Origin: Arthrobacter woluwensis
Lineage (GTDB): Bacteria; Actinomycetota; Actinomycetes; Actinomycetales; Micrococcaceae
DNA: 64,000 bases
Assembly (NCBI RefSeq): GCF_030816155.1
Contig: NZ_JAUSXR010000001.1
Span: 1,488,001 to 1,552,000, forward strand
Reading direction: 5' to 3'
Shown here: positions 20,235-29,277 of the stretch, one piece after another
Position numbering within the stretch: position 1 is the stretch's first letter
Layout: each line of letters begins with the position of its first letter
Made by a program: the position numbers and the translations under genes
The notes under the pieces: generated by a model
Told to the model about the DNA's origin: nothing
Seen by the model: only the letters and a program-made list of their open reading frames with translations
Databases searched by the model: none

Positions 20235-22009
20235 AAGGTCCGACGGTCATGAAGCGCACTGTGATCCTGAGGCGTGCCGTGAGGGGCCTGGCGAGTTTGC
20301 TGGCCGTGGCGAAGGCCGCCCTGCGCTCTCGTGACGAGGAACTCGAGCGGCGTCTTCTGCTGCGGGAGACGACGCATGATGTGCGCCTGGTGCCGGTGCT
20401 CTGCCTGCTCTGGGTGGTGAGCGCCGTGACCGCGGCGAGGGATGAAGCGCTGTTGAGGGTTCTGGCGATCACGGGCGCCGCCGCGCTCGGCACAGTCGCC
20501 CTGTGGTGGTTCTTCATAGCCCGCAGGCTGCGCCGTCCGAGGACCGGGCGACCCCGCAGGAGCGTGGGCGCCGGCCTCGCCCTCGGAGTCCTCGTGGCGC
20601 TGCTGGGCTGTCTCCTCGGACTCGTCCGCACCGCCGATCCCGGTCAGCGACAGCTGTGGAGCGCTGTGGAGGCCCGGCAGGCCATCACCGTTCTCGCCAA
20701 GGTCGCAGGGCACCCCGAGGCGCTCCCTCAGGAGCCAGGCCGGGGCGAGGGGGCCACGCCTCAGGACACCGGCGAACTGCCGGAAGAGTCGCCGTGCGTC
20801 CACGGCTGCCGGTTCACGGTCCGGCTCCAGCGGATCGGAAGCGGAGCCACGCAGCGAAGTCTGGACCTGGCGGTGGACGCCCAGTGTCTGACCGTCTGCA
20901 CGTCGCTCCGTTACGGCCAGGAGGTGCAACTGATGCTGCGCCTCAAGGAGCGGGACGGCCGCCCCGGCTCGCTTTCCGGCACCGTCGTGGCGAGGCCCCG
21001 GTTCCTCGCAGCTCCGTCGCTCTTCGAGGCTGCGGTCTCCCGCCTCCGGCAGGGGTTCCTCCGCCGAAGCCGTGCCGTCGCCGGCGATCCGGGCGCTCTG
21101 CTGGACGGCATGGTGCTGGGGGACCGCAGCCGTGCGGCTCCGGAGTCCGCTGCGGTCATGACCACCACCGGCCTGACACACCTGACCGCGGTCTCCGGCG
21201 CGAATTGCAGTGTGGTGTTCGCTTCCGTGGTGCTGGTTCTGCGTGGTGTGCGGGTGAGCCGTCCGGCCGTGATGCTGTTGTCCTTGCTGTCACTGGCGGC
21301 GTTCGGTGCGCTGGTGGGGCCGGACTCGAGTGTCCTGCGGGCCGTGGTGATGTCCGGGGCGGGGCTGGTGGTGATGATGGGCGGCCACCGGGGCCGCGGG
21401 CTTCCTCTGCTATGTGTGAGTGCGTCAGGGTTGCTGCTGGCCGAGCCGTGGCTGGCCTGGGACCTGGGGTTCGCACTCTCGGTGGCGGCGACAGCGGGGA
21501 TCCTCGTCTCCGCTCAGGGCCTTGCGCAGTGGCTGGCCCGGTGGATGCCGTATGCGGTGGCGCTGGGTCTGTCGATCCCGCTGGCGGCGAATTTGGCGTG
21601 TGCGCCATTGCTCGTGCTGATCCAGCCGCAGCTGACACCGTATTCGATGCTCTCCAACGCGCTGACGGCGCCGCTGGTCACCCCGGTGACGCTGCTGGGA
21701 ACCGCGGCGCTGCCTCTGACCCTGGTACCAGGACCGTTCAGCGGGTTGCTGATCGGCTGGGCAGGATTGGCCACTCAGGGGATCTGGACGATCGCCCAGG
21801 TGGTGAGCGGGCTCCCCGGAGCGCTCGTCGACTGGCCTCCGGGGGCTCTGGGACTGTTCACGATGGCGGCCTTCGGAGCATGCCAGGTGGGGCTGCTGTG
21901 GCTGCTGGCCCATCCGCGGACCGTCCTGAGTTTCTACCGTCGGGTTCACGCACTCCTGAGAGACGGCCCACGACGGAGCCCGCCGGAGGCCGATAGGGTG
22001 CAGACATGA
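20231..22009 (+). CDS. comEC: ComEC-type competence membrane protein without metallo-beta-lactamase domain
   Basis: A 592-residue polytopic membrane protein with about ten predicted helices. The competence-domain signature LTHLTAVSGANCSVVF is present, followed by the transmembrane channel part. Many ComEC proteins are 750-800 residues and end with a metallo-beta-lactamase-like nuclease domain; this one stops after the membrane part, so that domain is absent. The GTG at 20231 overlaps the comEA stop (GTGA); an ATG at 20249 is the alternative. Its 3' end overlaps the next small gene by 4 bp. Confidence 0.9.
   Translation: MKGPTVMKRTVILRRAVRGLASLLAVAKAALRSRDEELERRLLLRETTHDVRLVPVLCLLWVVSAVTAARDEALLRVLAITGAAALGTVALWWFFIARRLRRPRTGRPRRSVGAGLALGVLVALLGCLLGLVRTADPGQRQLWSAVEARQAITVLAKVAGHPEALPQEPGRGEGATPQDTGELPEESPCVHGCRFTVRLQRIGSGATQRSLDLAVDAQCLTVCTSLRYGQEVQLMLRLKERDGRPGSLSGTVVARPRFLAAPSLFEAAVSRLRQGFLRRSRAVAGDPGALLDGMVLGDRSRAAPESAAVMTTTGLTHLTAVSGANCSVVFASVVLVLRGVRVSRPAVMLLSLLSLAAFGALVGPDSSVLRAVVMSGAGLVVMMGGHRGRGLPLLCVSASGLLLAEPWLAWDLGFALSVAATAGILVSAQGLAQWLARWMPYAVALGLSIPLAANLACAPLLVLIQPQLTPYSMLSNALTAPLVTPVTLLGTAALPLTLVPGPFSGLLIGWAGLATQGIWTIAQVVSGLPGALVDWPPGALGLFTMAAFGACQVGLLWLLAHPRTVLSFYRRVHALLRDGPRRSPPEADRVQT
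21994..21999 (+). promoter_or_regulatory. Putative -10 box for the 73-residue gene
   Basis: TAGGGT inside the comEC 3' end lies exactly 6 nt before the ATG at 22006, suggesting a separate leaderless message for the small gene. Confidence 0.35.
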
Positions 22010-22227
22010 CTCTTCCTGACGAAACCAGCCCTCTGCGCCGGGCCTTGGCAGCCATCGACGACGGTCATCCGCTCGTCGCTCCGATGAACGGCAATGTGCA
22101 GCACATCCTTCCGCGGCTGGACCGGATCGAGGCGAAGGACGCCTACGTGATCGAATACCTCGAGTATCTTGAGCGGAGGATCGCGGCGCTGGAAGCCCAG
22201 CTGGAAGCGCAATTGCGGGCGCAGTGA
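22006..22227 (+). CDS. Small charged protein with C-terminal coiled coil, function unknown
   Basis: A 73-residue protein that I cannot assign to a named family. Residues ~38-72 are rich in Glu, Arg, Leu and Ala with heptad-like spacing (RLDRIEAKDAYVIEYLEYLE, then RIAALEAQLEAQL), so a coiled coil is likely. It has no cysteines, membrane segment or signal peptide. It overlaps comEC by 4 bp and precedes holA by 110 bp. A TAGGGT-N6-ATG arrangement suggests it can also be expressed on its own. Confidence 0.7.
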   Translation: MTLPDETSPLRRALAAIDDGHPLVAPMNGNVQHILPRLDRIEAKDAYVIEYLEYLERRIAALEAQLEAQLRAQ

Positions 22228-22337
22228 GCGGGTCCGGCGGGGGACCTGCGTGACGCCGTCGAACCGGGATCGAGGCGCCCTGCTCGCGATACGATGCTGG
22301 GGAGCGAACAGCCGAAAACAGCAGGGAGACCACCTCG

Positions 22338-23330
22338 ATGGCGAAGGCCGCCGCATCCACCGCCTTGAACTGGCGTGACATCCAGCCCGCACCGCTGGTC
22401 CTCCTCTCCGGCCCCGAGGAGTACTTCGCCCAGCGTGCCCGTGATCTGCTGCGCAGTCAGCTCCGCCAGGTTCACCCCGACCTTGAGGTGACGAGCTTCG
22501 ACGCTTCGGATTACCAGCCCGGGGCGCTTCTCATGGCCTGCAGCCCGTCGCTCTTCGGCGAATTCAAACTCATCGAGGTCTCGCGGCTGGAAGCCATGAA
22601 CGACGCGTTCCTTACCGACGCGCTGGAGCTGAGCACCTCGGGGGCGGAGGACGCCGTCGTCGTGCTCCGCCATGGCGGTGGCAACCGGGGCAAGAAGCTC
22701 CTGGATGCCGTGAAGTCGCGGTGGCCAGTGGTGGACTGCCAGCCCCTGAAGCGCGATACCGACAAGAACGCGTTCGTCACCTCCGAGTTCCGCGCGGCCA
22801 GCCGTCGCATCGAAGGACCGGCGGTGGTGGCCCTCGTCAACGCGGTCGGCTCGCAGACCGCCGAACTGGCCGCAGCCTGCGTTCAGCTCATCGAGGACAC
22901 CACGGGCACGGTCACCGCGGATGATGTCGAGAAGTACTACGGCGGCCGTATCGAGGCGACGTCGTTCAAGGTCGCCGACGCCGCGCTCGACGGCGACGCC
23001 GCCGGTGCGCTGGCCACCCTCCGCTACGCCCTGGATTCCGGTGCGGACCCGGTGCCTCTCGTGGCGGCCCTGGCCGCCAAGCTGCGGACGCTGGCCCGGG
23101 TGGCCGGCAGCCGTGGCTCCGCCGCCCAGGTGGCGCGTGATCTGGGGATGCAGCCGTGGCTCGTGGAGCAAGCGCAGCGGGAAGTCCGCCGGTGGACCCC
23201 GGAACAGCTGCGCCTGTGCGTCCGGGCCGTGGCCGAGGCCGATGCCCAGGTGAAGGGACTGTCCCGTGATCCCGTCTACGCGGTCGAACGCGTGGTCCAC
23301 CTCGTGGCATCCTCCGTCCGGAGCCGCTGA
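22338..23330 (+). CDS. holA: DNA polymerase III delta subunit
   Basis: A 330-residue clamp-loader subunit that opens the sliding clamp during loading. The N-terminal part begins PAPLVLLSGPEEYFAQRA and shows the delta-subunit pattern SLFGEFKLIEVSRLEAMND. The C-terminal collar domain holds DPVPLVAALAAKLRTLARV and ends RDPVYAVERVVHLVA. AGGGAG precedes the ATG at a workable distance, and a TACGAT hexamer near 22290 may be a promoter. It follows comEA-comEC, the common arrangement. Confidence 0.94.
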   Translation: MAKAAASTALNWRDIQPAPLVLLSGPEEYFAQRARDLLRSQLRQVHPDLEVTSFDASDYQPGALLMACSPSLFGEFKLIEVSRLEAMNDAFLTDALELSTSGAEDAVVVLRHGGGNRGKKLLDAVKSRWPVVDCQPLKRDTDKNAFVTSEFRAASRRIEGPAVVALVNAVGSQTAELAAACVQLIEDTTGTVTADDVEKYYGGRIEATSFKVADAALDGDAAGALATLRYALDSGADPVPLVAALAAKLRTLARVAGSRGSAAQVARDLGMQPWLVEQAQREVRRWTPEQLRLCVRAVAEADAQVKGLSRDPVYAVERVVHLVASSVRSR

Positions 23331-23368
23331 GGGGGAGCGGCAGAGAGAGCCTCAGACCGTAGCGCCAC

Positions 23369-23421
23369 GGTGCGGCCTGCGTTTGACGTCGAACACCTTC
23401 ACGTCGAATGCGGGCCGCACC
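23369..23421. terminator. Long hairpin downstream of holA
   Basis: GGTGCGGCC at 23369-23377 pairs with GGCCGCACC at 23413-23421, and the intervening GCGTTTGACGT / ACGTCGAATGC segments continue the stem with G-U pairs to about 20 bp. It lies 38 bp after holA. The length is unusual for a simple terminator. Confidence 0.55.
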
Positions 23422-23437
23422 GCACATTTAACGCAAG

Positions 23438-23466
23438 AGTGGCCGGTCCCTGGGGGACCGGCCACT
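23438..23466. terminator. Bidirectional hairpin between holA and rpsT
   Basis: AGTGGCCGGTCCC and GGGACCGGCCACT form a perfect 13-bp stem with a 3-nt loop. It lies between the convergent holA and rpsT genes and can serve both. No T-run is present on either strand. Confidence 0.65.
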
Positions 23467-23521
23467 CCGAAGCAAGTGAGGTGTCAGCCTGTCGCGTCAG
23501 CGATCGGCCGCAGCGGTTCTC

Positions 23522-23782
23522 TTAGAGAGCGCTGACCTTCTTGTTGATCGCGGACTTGCGGTTGGCAGCGTTGTTCTTGTGAATGACGCCCTTGCTGACA
23601 GCCTTGTCCAGCTTACGGCTGGCCGCCTTCACGGCGGACTCAGCGGCATCCTTGTTACCAGCCTCGACCGCCTCGTTGACGGTCTTGATGAGGGTCTTGA
23701 GCTCAGACTTGACAGCGACGTTGCGCTGGCGAGCCTTCTCGTTGGTGAGGATGCGCTTCTTCTGAGACTTGATGTTAGCCAC
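23522..23782 (-). CDS. rpsT: 30S ribosomal protein S20
   Basis: An 86-residue, very basic helical protein that binds 16S rRNA early in 30S assembly. It opens with [10 protein letters not shown] and ends with [19 protein letters not shown], the typical S20 pattern. It starts with GTG at 23782, has the normal length, and stands alone on the reverse strand between holA and lepA, its usual actinobacterial neighbourhood. Confidence 0.98.
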   Translation of the reverse strand: MANIKSQKKRILTNEKARQRNVAVKSELKTLIKTVNEAVEAGNKDAAESAVKAASRKLDKAVSKGVIHKNNAANRKSAINKKVSAL

Positions 23783-23946
23783 TTAGTGAACTCTCTTGTA
23801 ATGACGGATGGGTCTAGAGGGCGTCAGATTGGCCATTGACTGAGCGGCGTGGGGATGCCTATGGCAGCCAATCATCAGTGTCCGTCGACCTGTGCGGACA
23901 CACAGCAAATGATCTTAGCAGAATCCCGGCCCGGATGGCCAAAGAC

Positions 23947-24423
23947 TCAGTGTCCGGCGCGGCGCAGGCCGTCGCTGACCTGGGCGAATCGCCGCTTGTC
24001 GAGCACGGCCCCTTCGCGCCGGATGGCGGCGGGGTCGACCCGCACCACGCGGTTGACCTTGACCTCGCTGGGCCGGCCTTCGCGGTCCCAGGGACCGGAG
24101 CCGATGTCCACGTAGGCGGGGTCCCGATGCGCGCCGTTGTTCTTGTCCTTGGACGTCAGCATGAGGCCGAGCAGCCACGGGCCGTCCTCGCCCACCAGAA
24201 GGACAGGCCGGTCCTTGCCCTGCCGAGGGTCCTCTTCAAAGGGGACCCACGTCCACACGATCTCGCCGGGATCGGCCTTGCCGTCGGCCCGCGGTGAATA
24301 GCTCACGGGCACGACGCCGGTGAAGTCGCCGGGATATCCGCCGGCCGTGCCGCGCCTCACGCGGGGTGTGCGGCGCGGCGTGGCGCCGAGGAACCTGAGG
24401 ATGCGTGAGAACAAGCCGGCCAT
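23947..24423 (-). CDS. PemK/MazF-like protein, no antitoxin partner seen
   Basis: A 158-residue protein that fits the PemK/MazF-type SH3-like barrel: GEIVWTWVPFEEDPRQGKDRPVLLVG is the equivalent of the first toxin strands and SGPWDREGRPSEVKVNRVVRV is the later conserved block. An N-terminal stretch of ~30 basic residues precedes it. No small antitoxin gene lies next to it, so a solitary or housekeeping role is as likely as toxicity. The ATG at 24423 has TACGCT 7 nt upstream, so it may be leaderless; longer open frames upstream were rejected. Confidence 0.75.
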   Translation of the reverse strand: MAGLFSRILRFLGATPRRTPRVRRGTAGGYPGDFTGVVPVSYSPRADGKADPGEIVWTWVPFEEDPRQGKDRPVLLVGEDGPWLLGLMLTSKDKNNGAHRDPAYVDIGSGPWDREGRPSEVKVNRVVRVDPAAIRREGAVLDKRRFAQVSDGLRRAGH

Positions 24424-24596
24424 GTGGTCCAGCGTACCCAGGGAGACCGCCGCGGCCGTGCCGGTGTGCGTGAGGAGAAGTGGGCCGAAACGTGGGAGAA
24501 TGGTTGATCTGACCCCACGGTCCTGTTCCGCATGCCCGGCTTCGAGCCGGAACCGCGCCGGAAGGACCGACCGAAGGCAACAGTAAGGACTCCTGA

Positions 24597-26456
24597 GTGT
24601 CTCCCATGGCCCGCACTGCACCGGTGCCCGCCGCGACTGATCCGTCCGTGATCCGCAACTTCTGCATCATCGCGCACATTGATCACGGCAAGTCGACCCT
24701 CGCCGACCGCATGCTGCAGCTGACCGGCGTGGTTCAGCCCCGGGACATGAAGGCCCAGTACCTGGACCGCATGGACATCGAGCGCGAGCGTGGCATCACC
24801 ATCAAGTCCCAGGCTGTCCGCATGCCCTGGGAATTCGACGGCACGAACTACGCGCTGAACATGATCGACACCCCGGGTCACGTGGACTTCACCTATGAGG
24901 TCTCCCGCTCGCTGGCCGCCTGTGAGGGCGCGATCCTTCTGGTGGACGCCGCACAGGGCATCGAAGCCCAGACGCTGGCCAACCTCTATCTGGCCATGGA
25001 GAATGATCTGACGATCATCCCCGTGCTCAACAAGATCGACCTGCCCGCGGCCCAGCCGGAGAAGTACGCGGCGGAGCTGGCCAACCTCATCGGCGGCAAG
25101 CCCGAGGACGTGCTGATGGTGTCCGGCAAGACCGGCGTCGGCGTCGAAGGCCTCCTGGACAAGATCGTCCAGGACCTGCCGGCGCCCGTGGGCGATCCGG
25201 CCGCGCCTGCGCGTGCCATGATCTTCGACTCCGTGTATGACACCTACCGTGGCGTGGTCACGTACGTCCGCGTCGTGGACGGCAAGCTGTCGCCGCGTGA
25301 GCGCATTCAGATGATGTCCACCAAGGCGAGCCACGAACTCCTCGAGATCGGCGTGAGCTCTCCGGAGCCCGTGCCGACCAAGGGGCTGGGTGTCGGCGAG
25401 GTCGGTTATCTCATCACCGGTGTGAAGGACGTCCGCCAGTCCAAGGTCGGTGACACCGTCACCACGCTGCACAAGCCCGCGTCGGAGTCCCTCGGCGGCT
25501 ACGAGGACGCCAAGCCCATGGTCTTCTCCGGTCTGTACCCCCTGGACGGCACGGACTACCCGGTGCTCCGTGACGCTCTGGAGAAGCTGATGCTCAACGA
25601 CGCGGCGCTCGTGTACGAGCCGGAGACCTCCGCGGCCCTCGGCTTCGGCTTCCGCGTGGGCTTCCTCGGCCTGCTCCACCTGGAGATCACCCGTGAGCGT
25701 CTGGAGCGCGAGTACAAGCTGGATCTGATCTCGACCGCTCCGAACGTGGAGTACGAGGTGACCCTCGAGGACAAGAAGATCGTCCACGTCACCAACCCGA
25801 GTGAATACCCGGTCGGCAAGGTCGCTGAGGTGCGCGAACCGATGGTATCCGCCACGATCCTGGCGCCGAACGAGTTCGTCGGCGCCATCATGGAGCTGTG
25901 CCAGTCCCGGCGAGGCATCCTGGGCGGGATGGACTACCTCTCGGAGGACCGCGTGGAGATCCGGTACCGGCTCCCGCTGGCGGAGATCGTCTTCGACTTC
26001 TTCGACACCCTGAAGTCCAAGACCCGCGGCTACGGTTCACTGGACTGGAAGGCCGACGGCGACCAGGTCGCCGACCTGGTCAAGGTCGACATCATGCTCC
26101 AGGGCGAGACGGTGGACGCCTTCAGCGCGATCACCCACCGCGACAAGGCCTACTCCTATGGCGTCATGATGACCTCCAAGCTCCGGGAACTCATTCCCCG
26201 TCAGCAGTTCGAAGTCCCCATCCAGGCCGCCATCGGCGCGCGCATCATCGCCCGAGAGAACATCCGAGCCATCCGCAAGGACGTGCTCGCCAAGTGCTAT
26301 GGCGGTGACATCAGCCGTAAGCGCAAGCTGCTCGAAAAGCAGAAGGAAGGCAAGAAGCGCATGAAGATGGTGGGCCGCGTCGAGGTCCCGCAGGAAGCCT
26401 TCATCGCCGCGCTGAGCAACGACGAAGGCAACGGCAAGGACAAGGCCAAGAAGTAG
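24597..26456 (+). CDS. lepA: Elongation factor 4 (LepA)
   Basis: A 619-residue translational GTPase that acts on ribosomes during stress and initiation. GTPase motifs are G1 AHIDHGKS at residues 26-33, the switch region RERGITIK, G3 DTPGH and G4 NKID. The EF4-specific C-terminal region includes [19 protein letters not shown] and [17 protein letters not shown]. The GTG at 24597 has AAGGA at a spacing of 7; an ATG at 24606 is possible. It is followed 3 bp later by hemW, a widespread pairing. Confidence 0.98.
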   Translation: MSPMARTAPVPAATDPSVIRNFCIIAHIDHGKSTLADRMLQLTGVVQPRDMKAQYLDRMDIERERGITIKSQAVRMPWEFDGTNYALNMIDTPGHVDFTYEVSRSLAACEGAILLVDAAQGIEAQTLANLYLAMENDLTIIPVLNKIDLPAAQPEKYAAELANLIGGKPEDVLMVSGKTGVGVEGLLDKIVQDLPAPVGDPAAPARAMIFDSVYDTYRGVVTYVRVVDGKLSPRERIQMMSTKASHELLEIGVSSPEPVPTKGLGVGEVGYLITGVKDVRQSKVGDTVTTLHKPASESLGGYEDAKPMVFSGLYPLDGTDYPVLRDALEKLMLNDAALVYEPETSAALGFGFRVGFLGLLHLEITRERLEREYKLDLISTAPNVEYEVTLEDKKIVHVTNPSEYPVGKVAEVREPMVSATILAPNEFVGAIMELCQSRRGILGGMDYLSEDRVEIRYRLPLAEIVFDFFDTLKSKTRGYGSLDWKADGDQVADLVKVDIMLQGETVDAFSAITHRDKAYSYGVMMTSKLRELIPRQQFEVPIQAAIGARIIARENIRAIRKDVLAKCYGGDISRKRKLLEKQKEGKKRMKMVGRVEVPQEAFIAALSNDEGNGKDKAKK

Positions 26457-26459
26457 CCC

Positions 26460-27689
26460 ATGCCCAGTGCGCTTCCTCTCGGTGACCCGGCTCCCGCGGA
26501 CGGGCTCTTGGATCCTCAGGCCCGGGAAGGCGCGCAGGAGCGCGCCTTCAGCCTGTACATCCACGTGCCGTACTGCACGGTCCGCTGCGGGTACTGCGAC
26601 TTCAACACCTACACCGCGACGGAACTCGGCGGCGGCGCGAGCCAGGACGAGTACGCCGGCACCGCGCTGTCCGAACTGGACTTCGCGGCCGGAGTCCTGG
26701 AGCGCTCCGGCGTTCCGTCACGCCCCGTGTCCACCGTGTTCTTCGGTGGAGGCACGCCGACCCTGCTGAATCCGGACGAACTGGGAGCCCTTCTGGGCCG
26801 TGCCCGGGATCTCTGGGGCCTGGAACCGGGCGCTGAGGTCACCACCGAGGCGAATCCGGAGACGGTGACCGAGAAGTCCCTGGCACGGCTCGCGGACGCC
26901 GGTTTCACCCGCGTGTCCTTCGGCATGCAGTCCGCCGTCCCGCACGTGCTCAAGACCCTGGACCGGGTCCACCGGCCCGAGCGGGTTCCGCAGGTGGTGG
27001 AATGGGCCCGTGCCGCCGGCCTCAACGTGAGCCTGGACCTCATCTATGGGACCCCGGGGGAGTCGCTGGCCGATTGGGAGCATTCCCTGGACGCCGCCCT
27101 GGCCTGCGAACCCGACCACCTGAGCGCCTACGCCCTCATCATCGAGGACGGCACGAAGCTCGCAGCCCAGATCCGGCGCGGCCAAGTCCCCGATGTGGAC
27201 GACGACGACCATGCGGACAAGTACGAACTCGCCGAGCAGCGCCTCGCCGCGGCCGGCTTCGACTGGTACGAGGTCAGCAACTGGGCGCGCGAACCGGGCC
27301 AGGAGTGCCGCCACAACCTCGCGTACTGGCGAGGCGACGACTGGTGGGGGATCGGTCCCGGCGCCCACTCGCACGTCGGAGGGGTCCGCTGGTGGAACGT
27401 CAAACACCCACGCGCGTACGCACAGCGCCTGGGCGATGGCGTCTCACCTGCCGCGGGCAAGGAAGTGCTCGACGGCGGCACGCGCTACCTCGAGGACGTC
27501 CTCCTGCGCGTCCGGCTGGCTGAGGGCCTGCCCACCTCGGCGCTCCACGCCGAGGGGCGCACCGCCGTCGCGGGCCTGATCGCGGACGGACTGATCGACC
27601 CCCAGGCCGCCTTCAAGGGCACCGTGCGGCTGAGCCTGCGGGGCCGCCTCCTGGCCGACGCCGTCGTGCGCCGTCTGCTGCCGGACTGA
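26460..27689 (+). CDS. hemW: HemW-type radical SAM protein
   Basis: A 409-residue radical SAM protein, once annotated as an oxygen-independent coproporphyrinogen III oxidase and now regarded as a heme chaperone. The iron-sulfur motif CTVRCGYC places cysteines at 39, 43 and 46, followed by DFNTYT; VFFGGGTPTLL and DLIYGTPGES are further family motifs. The gene starts 3 bp after the lepA stop, so translation is coupled. Heme handling would support the cytochromes encoded later in the window. Confidence 0.93.
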   Translation: MPSALPLGDPAPADGLLDPQAREGAQERAFSLYIHVPYCTVRCGYCDFNTYTATELGGGASQDEYAGTALSELDFAAGVLERSGVPSRPVSTVFFGGGTPTLLNPDELGALLGRARDLWGLEPGAEVTTEANPETVTEKSLARLADAGFTRVSFGMQSAVPHVLKTLDRVHRPERVPQVVEWARAAGLNVSLDLIYGTPGESLADWEHSLDAALACEPDHLSAYALIIEDGTKLAAQIRRGQVPDVDDDDHADKYELAEQRLAAAGFDWYEVSNWAREPGQECRHNLAYWRGDDWWGIGPGAHSHVGGVRWWNVKHPRAYAQRLGDGVSPAAGKEVLDGGTRYLEDVLLRVRLAEGLPTSALHAEGRTAVAGLIADGLIDPQAAFKGTVRLSLRGRLLADAVVRRLLPD

Positions 27690-27741
27690 CCCGGCTCGAT
27701 CAGCAGGGGCGTCCAGCACCCGAAGGCCTTCAGGGCATGAA

Positions 27742-27774
27742 AAAGGCGGAACCCCTTCGCGGGGTTCCGCCTTT
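27742..27774. terminator. Bidirectional terminator, hemW / DUF4870 gene
   Basis: AAAGGCGGAACCCC at 27742-27755 pairs with GGGGTTCCGCCTTT at 27761-27774, a perfect 14-bp stem whose A and T ends give U-tracts in both directions. It serves the convergent hemW and DUF4870 genes. Confidence 0.85.
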
Positions 27775-27777
27775 CGG

Positions 27778-28296
27778 CTACTTGAGGAGCCGCAGGTTGT
27801 ACTTGTAGCGGTACGGCTGGCCCCGGTTGACGTGGATGCCCGCGATCACGGAGAACACGGTGAGGGCGATCCAGATCAGGGCCGCGATGACCGCGAAGAT
27901 CCCGCCGATCCAGGGGATGAGGCTCAGGATGTTCGCCACGACCGCCACCAATGTGGGCGGCAGGGTGAAGTTGAGGGCTTCCTTCGACTCCTGGGCCGTG
28001 AAGGGCCCGCGGTCCTTGAAGATCAGGTAGATCAGGAGCGAGGGGATGAAGCCGAGGATGCCGCCGAAATGGGCCAGCATGGCCCATTGTCGGTCCTCGC
28101 TGGAACTCAGGGGCTCCGGCACGGCGCTGGCGCCCGTGTACGGGTGCTCGCCGGGCGTCTGACCCGGGTTGTTCTGGCCTGGATTGCTCTGTGCGGGGTT
28201 GTTCTGGGCCGGGCCGCCGTTCATGCCGGACGCGGAGCGCGGCTGATCACCCGGGGAGGATGCTCCCTGGGGCTTCGGACCGGATGCGTCAGACAC
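27778..28296 (-). CDS. DUF4870 domain membrane protein
   Basis: A 172-residue protein. The first ~60 residues are disordered and rich in Asn, Pro, Gln and Gly, with repeats of the NPGQ/NPAQ type. The DUF4870 domain follows: RQWAMLAHFGGILGFIPSLLIYLIF, then SKEALNFTLPPTL and two or three further membrane helices. Function is unknown. It starts with GTG at 28296, with CAGGAG at a good distance. Confidence 0.87.
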   Translation of the reverse strand: MSDASGPKPQGASSPGDQPRSASGMNGGPAQNNPAQSNPGQNNPGQTPGEHPYTGASAVPEPLSSSEDRQWAMLAHFGGILGFIPSLLIYLIFKDRGPFTAQESKEALNFTLPPTLVAVVANILSLIPWIGGIFAVIAALIWIALTVFSVIAGIHVNRGQPYRYKYNLRLLK

Positions 28297-28375
28297 AGCA
28301 CTTACTCCTGAGATAGTTCCGGATCACAGGCAGGGCCTGTGACGGCGTTTCCTACTCAGCATAGTGGCTGGGAGG

Positions 28376-29218
28376 TCAGGCCGTGAGGAAATCGATGACC
28401 TCCTCGACACGCCCCAGGAGGCTCGGTTCCAGGTCAGCGTAGCTTCGGACCGTGGAGAGCAGTTTCTGCCAGCCCAGGCCGATGTCCTCGGCCGTGGCAT
28501 GAGGCCAGCCGAAGGCCTGAAGAATGCCGGTCTTCCAGTCCGTGCCACGGGGGATCTGTGGCCAGGCCGGGATGCCGAGCGTCTGGGGTTTGATGGCCTG
28601 CCACACGTCGACGTACGGATGGCCCACCACCAGGACGTTCCCACTGACGCCCGGCTTGCGCATCAGGGCGTCGACGATCCGCTGTTCTTTCGAACCGGGC
28701 ACCAGGTGATCGACCAGGATGCCGAGCTTGCGGCCGGGGCCGGGAGCGAAGGCCGCCACAGCCGCTTCCAGATCGTCGATGCCGTGCAAAGGTTCGACGA
28801 CGATGCCCTCCACCCTCAGGTCGTCGCCCCAGACGCGCTCGACGAGTTCGGCGTCGTGCTTGCCTTCCACCCAGATCCGGCTGGCGAGGGCCGTGCGGGC
28901 CTTCGTGTCGACGTGGAGCGACCCACTGGCGGTCCGGCGCGGTCCCTGCTGGGCCGGTGGGGCGGCCCGTGGCGGGACGACCTTGACCGCTTCGCCGTCC
29001 AGGAGGAATCCGAACCCGAGCTGGAAGGAACGCTCCTTGCCCCGGCGGTCCTCGAGGCTGAGGATGTGCATCCCGCCGGACTTCTCCACGCGCGTCACGG
29101 CGCCGACCCAGCCCGTCTGCACTTCTTCGAGGACCATGCCCCGCTCCACCGGCACTTCGCGCAGCTGCTTCTTGGCGGGTGCGCTGAGGTCCTGAGGTCC
29201 CCAGGAATGGATGGACAT
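28376..29218 (-). CDS. DUF3097 family protein
   Basis: A 280-residue protein of an actinobacterial conserved family of unknown function. SRIWVEGKHDAELVERVWGDD and KLGILVDHLVPGSKEQRI resemble the Glu and Asp-rich motifs of a TOPRIM fold, suggesting nucleic-acid chemistry, but this is inference. The ATG at 29218 has GCAGGAGGCTTC upstream. Its promoter region overlaps that of hrcA: TAGTAT on the reverse strand at 29269-29274 may be its -10 box, with the CIRCE element just upstream. Confidence 0.85.
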   Translation of the reverse strand: MSIHSWGPQDLSAPAKKQLREVPVERGMVLEEVQTGWVGAVTRVEKSGGMHILSLEDRRGKERSFQLGFGFLLDGEAVKVVPPRAAPPAQQGPRRTASGSLHVDTKARTALASRIWVEGKHDAELVERVWGDDLRVEGIVVEPLHGIDDLEAAVAAFAPGPGRKLGILVDHLVPGSKEQRIVDALMRKPGVSGNVLVVGHPYVDVWQAIKPQTLGIPAWPQIPRGTDWKTGILQAFGWPHATAEDIGLGWQKLLSTVRSYADLEPSLLGRVEEVIDFLTA

Positions 29219-29277
29219 GAAGCCTCCTGCTGTTCTCCGCCTGGTGATGTCCCGGGTCCGGGGCAGGCATACTAGAA

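Noticed and set aside
23947..24423. Complete type II toxin-antitoxin module
   Set aside because: Only the MazF-like gene is present; no small antitoxin gene lies on either side.
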